Assembly: GCA_932294355.1 (NCBI GenBank)
Contig: OW028734.1
Span: 19,232,501 to 19,296,500 of the forward strand
DNA: 64,000 bases
Source of the DNA: Aporophyla lueneburgensis
Lineage: Eukaryota > Arthropoda > Insecta > Lepidoptera > Noctuidae
Direction of reading: 5' to 3'
The translations under genes and the position numbers were made by a program. This document shows positions 53,012 to 62,824 of this stretch, in pieces (the first letter of the stretch is position 1; every line of letters starts with the position of its first letter). The notes beneath the pieces were generated by a model that worked only from the letters and a program-made list of their open reading frames with translations, was not told where the DNA came from and did not search any database.

Positions 53012-54755
53012 TTATCTATTTATCGTAGTGATAAAGTCTCGGCTGGCTTCCTTCAATCTATTGTACCAGGGTCTAACAGGTAATCTTTCTTGAATACTTC
53101 CATACCACTTTCCTTTGATGTCTTGGTCTTTCTTCCACATTTCTAACCATAACTTACATATATTTTCATTAATGCATTGCAGGAAGTCAGTCATAGGAAT
53201 GTCCATTGCATTTCTAACATCAATAGCATTATTACCTTCATAAGCGGTTTTATCAACTACTGCATTGCCAGAGATGCCTCGGTGAGAAGGTACCCACAGG
53301 AATACAATTTTTATGTGCTTAAGGTAATATTGATGAATTATTTCTTTGATGAAATACAGAATATAATTTGACTTAAACGAAACTGTAAGGTTAGTTAGGG
53401 CTTTTATAAAACTCAGTGAATCAGAAACAATCAAGAAGTATTTACAATTGTTAATTTGGCGAATATATAATAATGCCTGATAAACTGCATATGCCTCTGC
53501 AGTGAATATAGTACATGAATTGTACAGAACAAAGCTTTGGGAGAATTTAGCATGTGGATCATATATAGTACGTACATAATCACTCCCCTTACTGCCATCA
53601 GTGTAAATAACGTGATAATTCTTATTATCTGCCAAAAACTGTAACATATCTGAATTATTATTAATGGGATTTTGTAATTCTTTAACGGGATGCGAAATAC
53701 ACTGATAAGAGAAGGAGTAACATGGCCATGGGCACTGTTTTCTAATACCAATAAAACTGTTTTCTGTTTCCAGCAATATTTTGGACAATGTTGGGGATTT
53801 ACCATTCAAGAGATCCTCTCCTGTTGTTAGAGGCCCAAGAGTTCTACTTACAGAAGGTACAATTTTGTTTATTACTTTCCTGTTATTTGCAGCAATTAAT
53901 TTAAGACAGAATCTCTCTGCAAGTAGAATGCGTCTCAAAATTAAAGGCATAGTTTTAGTCTCCACTTCCATGGCCCTTATGGGAGTAGAGCACATTGCAC
54001 CAGAAATTGTTCTTAAAGCCCTGTTCTGCAATAGATCTAGTTTATTTACATGAGTACTATTTATATACACTAGTGAACTATAATCAAAATGACTTCTAAC
54101 TATACTTTTATACAAAATTGATAATATTTTCGGGTCTGCTCCCCATGAGACATCTGCAAGACATTTAATTACATTTAAACCTTTAAGAGCATTCTTTGAT
54201 ATGTATTTAATATGTTCCTCAAAGGTTAATTTCCTATCTATTACTATGCCTAAAAATTTCTTTGAATTTACTGGATTTATAGATTCTCTGTTATAAACTA
54301 CTTTTGAATTTGTATTCTCATTTCCAAATATCATAACACTGCTTTTGGAGGGATTAATTTTTAAATGTAGCACATCATTGTAATAGTGAAATAGTTGGGA
54401 CAAGGCTCTGTTAATATTGTCTATTGCAATTTCTACATTATAATTACTACTGTACAAAACAATATCATCAGCAAACTGCAGAATATCTACATTACTATTA
54501 ACAAATTTACAGATTTCACTTGTGTAAATATTGTATAGTATAACAAAGGAGATAGTGTAGCACCCTGCATTGTACCCCTAGATGCACATTTTGGTCCATG
54601 CAATGTGTTATTATGTCTTACATAGAGTGTTCTATTAGTCAGAAAATTATATATCCATTTACATAGTTGGCCAGGCACACCTAACCTAGACATAACTTCT
54701 ACAAGTATAGCTGGATCCAGACTGTCAAAAGCACCTTGAACATCTAGGAATACAC
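53012..54755 (-). pseudogene. B2 ORF2, RT and RNase H part
   Basis: RT from the Jockey junction (MSRLGVPGQLCKWIYN, GTMQGATLSPLLY); a 4-base insertion near 54535 shifts the frame. Then, from 54457, the rest of the RT and RNase H (VIYTDGSKGSDYV, TAEAYAVYQALL, IVSDSLSFIKAL, FLWVPSHRGISGN). Unlike B1, RNase H is intact. The frame ends at 53012. Confidence 0.85.
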
Positions 54756-54766
54756 AAACAGTGTGT

Positions 54767-55973
54767 CCCTCACCCGATCCGTGCAGGAGTCCCTCAAGGC
54801 TCTGTACTAGCCCCCCTCATTTTCACGCTGTTCACTAGCGATATCCCCAGAAGCAAGAAGGCAAGGTTAGCTCTGTTCGCAGACGACACTGCCATCTTCT
54901 TCTCGGGATTTAGTGACACAGCGCTGGTTCGCTACCTCCAAACCGCAGTCGACGAGCTCGGCGATTGGTTCAGGAAGTGGCGAATCGAGGTCAATCCCGA
55001 TAAAAGTCAGGCGGTCTTTTACACCCGACCGCGACGTAATCACCCCCCTCCCCGACCCATCTCAATGTTCGGCAAGCAGATCCCTTGGGCGAAGCAAGCC
55101 AAATATCTAGGTGTCATCCTCGACGAACACCTCACCTTTTCCGAGCACATAAAGCAGGCTCGCTCGCGGGCCGCTTTCGCTCTCAGTAGGCTCCATTGCG
55201 TCCTGAACAAGCGGAGTAAATTGTCTCTTCTGTGTAAGAAGCGGCTTTACACCGCTTGTATCAGGCCGATTATGACATACGCAAGCCCAGTCTGGGCACA
55301 TGCCAAGCCCCGATTCATCCATAGGATGCAGACTCTCCAGAACCGTTTTCTCCGTCAAGCCACAGGCTCGCCTTGGTTTGTTCGGAATATCAATCTTCAT
55401 TTAGACATGAAACTCCCGACTATCCATCAATACATAAAACGCGCTTCGAAGCGTTTCTTCGATAGGGCCGTAGCCCACCGCAACCCTCTGGTTGTGGCGG
55501 CAGCTACTTACACCCCCTCCCGTATTAGCAAAGTCCGCCGCTCGCGGCACGTTCTTACCGATCCTGATGATCCCACTACTCTCCTCCAGGAGAGTCGAAA
55601 AGAGACCAGTACAGCTAGACCAGCACACAGACACAAACCGTACCGACCTCGCCGCCGAGGTCCGTCGTCGCGACCCCGACTTAACAGTCCCTCCCGACCC
55701 TTGCAAGAGCCAGCCCGCGATGCTGCGCCGTTAGCTTTAAATTAGTCCCTAAATAATTTAACCCAGATCCAGCCAGTCCCTTGCTGCCCCCCTATCAGCG
55801 ATTGCCTAAGCCGAGGTTCGTACCCCCCTCGGGGTAACCCTTAGAGCTTTCGCTTTAGTTTTTAAGTATAATAAGCCCCGGCTGGAGGCCTAAAAAGGTA
55901 ACTTTTTAGAACTCGCCGGGCCACAATCCGTTTAAGTAGTCACAATCTTTTCAGGATTAACTACGAGATGCCC

Positions 55974-56002
<29 letters not shown>
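54767..56002 (+). mobile_element. Jockey-type non-LTR fragment, 5' truncated
   Basis: Plus strand, starts directly after (aa)acagtgtgt, which recurs after the poly-A at 56003-56013. GC-richer than its surroundings. Only the last third of the RT gene plus 3' UTR and a poly-A tail of about 30 remain. Confidence 0.85.
54768..55745 (+). pseudogene. Jockey-type reverse transcriptase, C-terminal fragment
   Basis: Open from the truncated end: AGVPQGSVLAPLIFTLF, then LALFADDTAIFFSG (catalytic FADD), WFRKWRIEVNPDKSQAVFY, KYLGVILDEHLTFSEHI, and a C-terminal tail usual for Jockey-clade proteins (LYTACIRPIMTYASPVWAHA). The stop is at 55745. There is no start codon of its own. Confidence 0.87.
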
Positions 56003-56006
<4 letters not shown>

Positions 56007-56023
56007 AGTGTGTAACTTTTTAT

Positions 56024-56063
56024 TAACCCCCGACGTAAAAAGAGGGGTGTTATAAGTTTGACG

Positions 56064-56094
<31 letters not shown>

Positions 56095-56747
56095 GGCATC
56101 ATAGCTCCCGAACGGATGATGCGATTTCAATAAAAAAAAATATGTATTAAAGGTGACTTATCTGCGAGTGTTCTTAGACATGTTTGATGAAAATCGGTTG
56201 AGCCGTTTAAAAGTTGTGGGGGGAAAGTGGGGAAGAGTAACCGAATGTCAGCAAATATACTCGAGTGGGGTCTCAAATGAAAGCGCACTGAAAGAGAATA
56301 TTGACGAATTAATCGAAAGTGTTCTTAGCTTCGTTTGATTCTACATTATATTAAGTATATACCTATAAAAAGTACAAAATAAAAAATTAAATAAAAAATT
56401 TAAAAAACCCCCGACACAAAAACCTAATTTCCCTTTAAAAAGTAAAAAATAATAAAAAATAACTCAATCTTAAAGTACCTAAGAATGTATAATAATTCAA
56501 AAAAAAAAAACGTCGCGTTGGGGGACCGCTCCGCGAGTGCAGACGTCGTTGACTGCTTAGTTAGGTAATAAGACTATTGGTAATTAAATTGTTAGGTTTG
56601 AAGCGGTCCCCCAACGCGGCGTATTTTTTTTGAATTATTAATACATTCTTAGGTACTTTAAGATTGAGTTATTTTTTATTATTTTTTACTTTTTAAAGGG
56701 AAATTAGGTTTTTGTGTCGGGGGTTTTTTAAATTTTTTATTTAATTT
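56024..56747. mobile_element. 'aacccccgacg' lepidopteran repeat with foldback half
   Basis: Begins taacccccgacgtaaaaag and has (gtct)n at about 56068-56092, as in a repeat common in Lepidoptera ('agaggggtgttataagtttg', 'atcatagctcccgaacgg'). It ends tgtcgggggtttttt. B1 lacks it (10321-10345), so it is an insertion. Its right half is the large palindrome listed separately. Confidence 0.75.
56387..56745. repeat. large palindrome, 144-bp arms
   Basis: 56387-56530 is mirrored at 56602-56745, nearly perfectly as far as I can see, around a loop of about 70 bases. The arms contain 'cgttgggggaccgct' next to the loop and 'acccccgacac' near the base. Transcripts would fold into a long hairpin. Confidence 0.87.
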
Positions 56748-58443
56748 TCCTTTGCATGTTTCAGGTCTGAAACTAAGGAAGTGAAGCTGTCTGCACCACT
56801 TCGCCCTCGACGAAATCCATATTGTACATGTGGAATGAAGCCGTTAGATTCCATATACCAATCCAAACGATTTTTAATCATGTTTTCAAATAATTTACCT
56901 AGACATGACGACAGTGATATTGGTCTATAAGAGCTGACAAGCTCTGAAGGTTTATCTGGTTTGAGTATCGGAATGACACATTGTGTTTTCCATGATTGTG
57001 GAATACATTTACAATGCCAAAGTAAATTAAGAATATTAAGAAACATTTTTTGTGCTGATTCATCTAAATTTTTAATAGTACAATAGGGGAGATCATCTAA
57101 ACCAGGTGTAGTGTCTTTCCGAGATAACAAACTCATTTTAAATTCAGACCATGTAAAAGGATTTAGCAAAAATTTGGAATTTAGATTATCATTATTTGAT
57201 TCGAAAATATTGCCTAAACTCTTAATATTATTTAGATTGCTGTTGTCGGATAATTTATCTAGAAATTGGGAAATAAACTCATCTTTATATGATTTATTGC
57301 CAGCTCTTATACCTTTAAACATTTTTAGAAGATTCCAAATCTTACTTATAGGAGTAGTTCTATTAAATGTGTTACATAAGTTATTCCAACCTATTCCTTT
57401 TTGTTCCGATATGGTTCTTTTTTTAAGTGCATCTTTTCTTTTATAATCTAAATAGTTCTCCATACTAGGTTCACTTCTATATAGTTTCAATGCATTGTAG
57501 GAGGCAATTACACTTTTTTCACAAATGTCATTCCACCATGGAGCTGGAAGTCTGCTTTTAAAATTATTTGGTTTATTAAGTTTAGGAATTGTCATATCTT
57601 TAAAGTATCCAATCGAGAACAAAAATTATTATAGGTTGAAATAGGGTCATACAGTTTTAGGACTAAATCATTGAATATTGTTTTAGAAATAGTTTTGTAC
57701 TTTTCCCAATCTGCTTTTTTATATATAAACCTATCAACGGGGGGATTAATATGATATTTATCTATATGCAGTGAAATCTCTGTTATTGTTGGGTAGTGAT
57801 AGCTGCCCATGGCATCATCATGTACAGACCACTCGCATATTGCTGCGAGGTTAGCACTAGTAAAGCTAACATCAATTGCAGACGGATTCCGTCGCGGGTT
57901 GTTAACAGTTGTAAAACTACCATCATTTAAAATACATAAATCCAAGTCATCGATGATATTAAATAAATCATGACCTCTGCCTTTAGTGGATAGACAACCA
58001 AATGCAATGTGGTATGCATTGAAGTCACCACTGACAAATATGGGCTTTGGAAGATCATTAATAATATTATGTAATCTATTGATCCGTATATGTCCACTAG
58101 TAGGAGGACAGTATACACAAAGAATAGTCAAGCTACCATGTACAGTAGATAAGGACAGAGCAACAGTTTGAATGTCTTCATAAAATCTAGTGTTTAAAAC
58201 TTTGTACTTTAAATATGGTTTAATCAGTATTGCTACACCATTATGAGTATTTTTGGAATTTTTATTATAAATATTATATCCAGGTATTCTAAAACTATTA
58301 TCTTTAAACCATGTTTTGTTAAGTAAGCAAATGTCAATATTTTGTTTTTGTAAGAATTGAATCAATAAGGGTTTTTTACTATTAGCACTTTGAATGTTAT
58401 ATTGAGCAATACGTAGCTTAGACAGTGTGGAACTTTGATCCAT
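56748..58443 (-). pseudogene. B2 ORF2, endonuclease and RT start
   Basis: ATG at 58441-58443 (MDQSSTLSKLRIAQYN). The endonuclease is intact (FVSGDFNAYHIAFG, SYHYPT). A 1-base deletion near 57600 shifts the frame. The RT then continues (TPGLDDLPYCTIKNL, SYRPISLSSCLGKLFE, GFRRGRSGADSF) to the foldback insertion. Confidence 0.85.
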
Positions 58444-59564
58444 TACTTGAGATTTTTAAGTAGGGTTTCTTTAGTACTATTTACGGTGGTAGGCGTATTA
58501 TCTCCCTTATTACCCAGTTCTACCAACGTCTGTACCAGGGCCATAAGTACATCTTTGTTGGCAACTATTTGGGCTTTGATGTCTACTTTCGGGACATCTT
58601 TGGATTTATTTACACTATGTACAGTATTATTTACAGATGTAGACTTATTTACAGATGTATGTACAGACTTATTTACAGACTTATTTACAGTGTCAGTTGG
58701 TTTCATTTTTGGAGGTAGCAGAGGTGGAAATTCAATATTATCACTCATGTGTTGTTTCGTCAATGTAGCACTTGCATAGATAATCTTATTTTTCTTTTCT
58801 AAAATTTTATTCAACTTAATTGGACATAATCTAGAAATTGCAAGATGAGGCCCGCTGCAATTGCAACAGCAGATCTCTGTTGGTCTATCACATTCTTTAT
58901 ATAAATGCTCACCTCCACAAATGGAACATCTTTGTTTGCCATTGCATATTCTAGCAGAGTGGTTAAATTTAAAGCAACGGAAACATTGCTGTAATGGGGG
59001 TACATACTCAAAAACTCTGTATGAAAACAAATCATATTGTACATTGTCTGGAAGAATATTCGATAGAAAAGTAATGCTAACTGTTTGTAGTGGTACTCGA
59101 TCCTGTCCTACCTTTTTTGTGAATCTTCTTACAGCTATTATTTCATAAATTGATGATAGTTTGGTGTATAGTTCTTTGTTCGAAATGTTTGCTGGTACAA
59201 ATCTAAGTATACCTGTTTTTTCTATTTGCGCAGCCGGAATAAATGCTTTCAAGCCATATTTGTTAAGAAAAGCGCTGTTGTTAATAAAATTATTGGCCGT
59301 ATTATACTGCTTAAATATTACTGCTATTTTATTTGCGTTTATTCGTTGTATAGCCGTCACCCCTTTTATTTCGCTGGAGAATATATGGTTGAGATAGATA
59401 GGGCTCTTATTGCCTATTCTATCCTTATTATTTGAAGCTTCAATGAACACTTTAAAGTCTACATAAGTGGCATTTTCTGGATATAGTCTTTTATAGTCTG
59501 GTTTTAAATAAGGTGAATAGTCAGATAGCTCACCGCCGCCGCCGCCGCCATCACCACAGTCCAT
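58443..59564 (-). CDS. B2 ORF1 (gag-like), 373 residues, intact
   Basis: I chose the ATG at 59562-59564 (MDCGDGGGGGGELSDYSPYL), matching B1; the frame is open farther upstream only through the inserted element at 59579. The Gly run is coded by (gcc)n. The N-terminal part is a fold I do not recognise. Three cysteine knuckles, CFRCFKFNHSARIC, CSICGGEHLYKEC and CCNCSGPHLAISRLC, are followed by NKSV repeats. The TAA overlaps the ORF2 ATG (TAATG). It would bind the element RNA. Confidence 0.88.
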   Translation of the reverse strand: MDCGDGGGGGGELSDYSPYLKPDYKRLYPENATYVDFKVFIEASNNKDRIGNKSPIYLNHIFSSEIKGVTAIQRINANKIAVIFKQYNTANNFINNSAFLNKYGLKAFIPAAQIEKTGILRFVPANISNKELYTKLSSIYEIIAVRRFTKKVGQDRVPLQTVSITFLSNILPDNVQYDLFSYRVFEYVPPLQQCFRCFKFNHSARICNGKQRCSICGGEHLYKECDRPTEICCCNCSGPHLAISRLCPIKLNKILEKKNKIIYASATLTKQHMSDNIEFPPLLPPKMKPTDTVNKSVNKSVHTSVNKSTSVNNTVHSVNKSKDVPKVDIKAQIVANKDVLMALVQTLVELGNKGDNTPTTVNSTKETLLKNLK

Positions 59565-59578
59565 CCCAGTCCCTGCGT

Positions 59579-59884
59579 CAAAGAACTCAGACGTACATAG
59601 AAGCACAGTTCTTAAGGATTATTCGTGCCGATTCTACTGGGGACATGTCCCCACGGTTAGTTCTCGCTTAGTGGCGCTGACGGCAGAATCATTCTCGCGC
59701 TCACTCACTCTCGTATTCTCGCGCTCACTCACTCTCGTAGGTTCAAGCAACGAATTCAGATGCCGGCCCGCACCCCGCACCGCAGCGCGACTGCAGCGCT
59801 GCCCAAGCGGCTGTTTGGGTCGCCTTAAGTTTGTCTTCAAACCGGCCATAAGAACTGTGCTTCTATGTACGTCTGAGTTCTTTG
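59579..59884. mobile_element. MITE with 36-bp terminal inverted repeats, 306 bp
   Basis: Starts caaagaactcagacgtacat and ends with its exact mirror; the repeat is perfect over about 36 bp. Duplication cctgcgt at 59572-59578 and 59885-59891. The inside holds a tandem 24-bp duplication (attctcgcgctcactcactc...). hAT-like ends are possible (CA start, 7-8 bp duplication). No coding capacity. Confidence 0.85.
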
Positions 59885-60104
59885 CCTGCGTCTCCGGCCT
59901 CAGGCCGAGGACGTTTATGTGAAGTGGGCGGGTTATCCCCGCCCCCTTCATTTCCCACCATATTTTAGGTTTGTACACCTAGCGCAATTGTTTTTTATTA
60001 ACTACTATCAAGAAACTACAAAATATTTAATAAAAAATGAAAATTGACGAAAATTTTCGACCGCTCTTTTTTAAAGTTCCCGCCAGAATCCTGATTGCCA
60101 ATCA

Positions 60105-61782
60105 AATACTAAATACTACTAAATAGTCAGGTCACAAATATGGCGACTGCTCGTTGCGTTTGCGCTTGTCTGTAGTTTCATTCCATGTTTGTACTGTTCT
60201 AATGTTCTTCTTGAAATTAATCCGGCGCGGCGATCCACGTTGAGTCCTCTCCTCTTTAGTGAAGTGTACGAATTTCCCGAAGTTATTGTGTGAGTTGAGA
60301 TTTTAGTTCCTCCACCATTCCAGTGCAATCGTTTTTTTACGACCCAAACGCTACGTTTGTGCTGTTTCTTTGCGGCGCGGCGATCCACGTTGAGTCCTCT
60401 CCTCTTTAGTGAAGTGTACGAATTTCCCGAAGTTATTGTGTGAGTTGAGATTTTAGTTCCTCCACCATTCCAGTGCAAACGTTTTTTTACGACCCAAACG
60501 CTACAGCACGGCCGATTTATCTTGGCGAGTCCGAACTTCGCGAAGAAGGCTGCGCAGTAACATTTTTTAGGAACCAAATGGTGACATGAGGCGACGTGCG
60601 GGGGGCGGTGGTCTAGGCTAGAGATTGACCTTATGTTAATACAATCGACCCTTTATCGATCAAATATCGTAATCAATAAGTTTCATTTAGAATTTATTGA
60701 TTTTTGTTTATATAATATATTAAACGAAACAAGATGTACAAATATAGTGAATTTTATCGTTAATAAACGAGATTTCGGCTTAAGTAAAAAAAAAATCCGA
60801 TATCGAACTTATTTTGACCAAATCTTTGTGAGAGCGAATGTTTTGATCATTCTTATATTAAAAGTACACTTGTCATTGTCGCGAATCGTATTTTGATCAA
60901 GTCCCTGATAAGCAAATTGCAAAAAACACATGAAAATTTGAATTTCGCGGGCTACTACGGAGGAATCGCCATAACAACTACTTGAGTAACGACTGTTTGA
61001 GAAAATTTAAAACTTCCATATATAATTGAAAATAAATATATTTTGGGACTTAATTTCAATCGATTTGAAGATCGATTAAACAACACCCTCAGACACGCGT
61101 ATTGGACATCCCTTTTTGGTTACTTCGTAAAGCTTCGTGCGTATTCGGCAATGCTCGGTACACGGTAATGTCTCAGTCTAACGTTAGCGTCGGTGTCGTG
61201 TTCGTGTAGCTATCTCTGTCTTGAGCGCAGTCGGTTACAAAAGTTTTCGTTGTTACTGTTGTTAATTTTTATTAGTATTGTTGAGTTTTTTGTTTAGTGT
61301 TTAAGATTGTTTTTGTTTTATTTGTGTTATTAGCAAGTGTCAGTCTCAATATATGAGCCAAATTTGACAAGTTTATGTGAAATAGTTTTTGAGTTATGAG
61401 GGGGTCAAAAGTGCCTTCAATTGGTTCGTATTACATACGGTGCTGCTCGCCAGTACTTGGGAACTTGGCTTGACACGCTCCCGCGTGTCTAGATAAAAAG
61501 TATTAAGTGTAAATAACATTGTGTGTATTCGTGATAAAAATCTGCCACTATCAAAAGGTGAGCTATAGAAATTAAGTTTTTAATTTATAAAATATTTTTG
61601 GAGCTTTCTTTCTCGAAGTTTTTTGATATTTATTCTATGTGTACCTACTTCGTTACTGTATTAGGTAAATTTTAGTAGAACATAGGTTTATAAAAAAAAC
61701 TGGCAATAACAGTTTTCTTCACGATTGTCATGCGCTAAAGTTCGCAGAGCCTATGTTCAGACTCGCCAAGATACGTCGGCCG
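60105..61782. other. non-coding region between B2 and the right-hand hAT
   Basis: No gene is recognised. It includes the tandem duplication at 60224-60504 and an AT-rich remainder. 61090-61500 is less AT-rich, with 'gcgtcggtgtcgtgttcgtg', but matches nothing I know. Confidence 0.4.
60224..60504. repeat. tandem duplication, unit about 131 bp plus 18-bp spacer
   Basis: 60224-60354 and 60373-60504 are nearly identical (cggcgcggcgatccacgttg to cgacccaaacgctac), period 149. On the minus strand the duplication lies in one open frame (60119-60577) whose protein repeats VWVVKKRLHWNGGGTKIS. I do not recognise it and regard the frame as probably incidental. Confidence 0.8.
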
Positions 61783-61935
61783 TAGTGATGTGCCGAGTCG
61801 GCTATTTTTGGTATTCGAGTATTTTGGTACTCGTTGAAAAAGGAATCGAATCAGGATTCGAGTCACGGAACTCGGATAGGTACTCGAGTACCAGCATGAG
61901 TATTCGAGTACTTTGGTAGACTCGAGTACTTTTTT

Positions 61936-62824
61936 ATTTGTTCTCGAAAGCTTGCTTTCGGTTCATAAGTATTATATGACGATAGGACAGTAAGTAAATA
62001 ATAACATTATTATGGTATAATCAGTCTTTTTAATCTTATCAGTCATCAATATAATCAGTCTTTTTTTTATTTAGTACTCTGACAGTAAACTTTGCATTTA
62101 TTAATTAAATATTATGTACTTTTATTGAGTCATTTAGTAAGAAAATTCAATCTTAGTAGGAATTTGGAATTAATAGTGAACACACTGTCATTTTTAGAAA
62201 CAATTAAAGCGAAACAAACGTATTTTTTTACTCAGAAATCAACAAATAAACACAACAAAAATCCTTGTTTGGAAAACAATAATAAACATTTAAAAATATA
62301 GGATCAACTATTTATGTCGCTTTAAACATTAAATAGAGTATTCTTCAACAAAATTTTAAGTAAACATTGTTATAAAATCAACACAAGAATATAATCTTTA
62401 CCTACCAACGTAAACATCGTACTTCTTTGGTAACATTTTATTTTTTATGATTCATAATTTGTATTAAAGAAGTGATACCCTAAATGGCAACACTTTATCC
62501 CACCTTCACAACCCACCATGAATGGACTATTCTTCAATAAAACTAGAAGTAAAAGTAATTAAATAAAGTCAACATAAAAATATTATCTTCTTACAAACGT
62601 AAACATCAACTTTCAACTTCTTCGGTAACTTAACTATAATTCCGAACAAAAAACGAATATTTATAGAAATACAAAAACTGGCATAATTTTTTCATTTTCA
62701 AAGAGCCTAGCAATACTGTCTAATTATTTATTTCTAGCTCACAAAACACGATTATTATTCAGTTCTCATTTTGTGTGATGAATTAAAACTTGCAGTCGCG
62801 TATAAAGGAACAGACTGCGGCCTC
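61936..62824. other. 3' untranslated region of the right-hand hAT
   Basis: AT-rich; contains a loosely repeated segment (62330-62420 and 62525-62615: 'attcttcaa.aaaa', 'ttcttcggtaact'). No coding frame I trust. Confidence 0.5.

Larger units (their letters stand above)
52626..60090 (-). mobile_element. I-like non-LTR retrotransposon, family B copy 2 (B2)
   Basis: Minus strand, poly-T (its poly-A tail) from 52626, 5' end near 60090. A 14-bp duplication, ctgattg(t/c)caatca, lies at 52612-52625 and 60091-60104, with one mismatch. It lies directly upstream of the B1 5' end, in the same orientation. It contains three insertions (54767-56002, 56024-56747, 59579-59884); without them it is about 5.2 kb. 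Confidence 0.87.

Noticed and set aside
61089..61494. Possible terminal inverted repeat agacacgcg / cgcgtgtct enclosing 400 bp
   Set aside because: Only 9 bp match, no target duplication, no second copy in the window.
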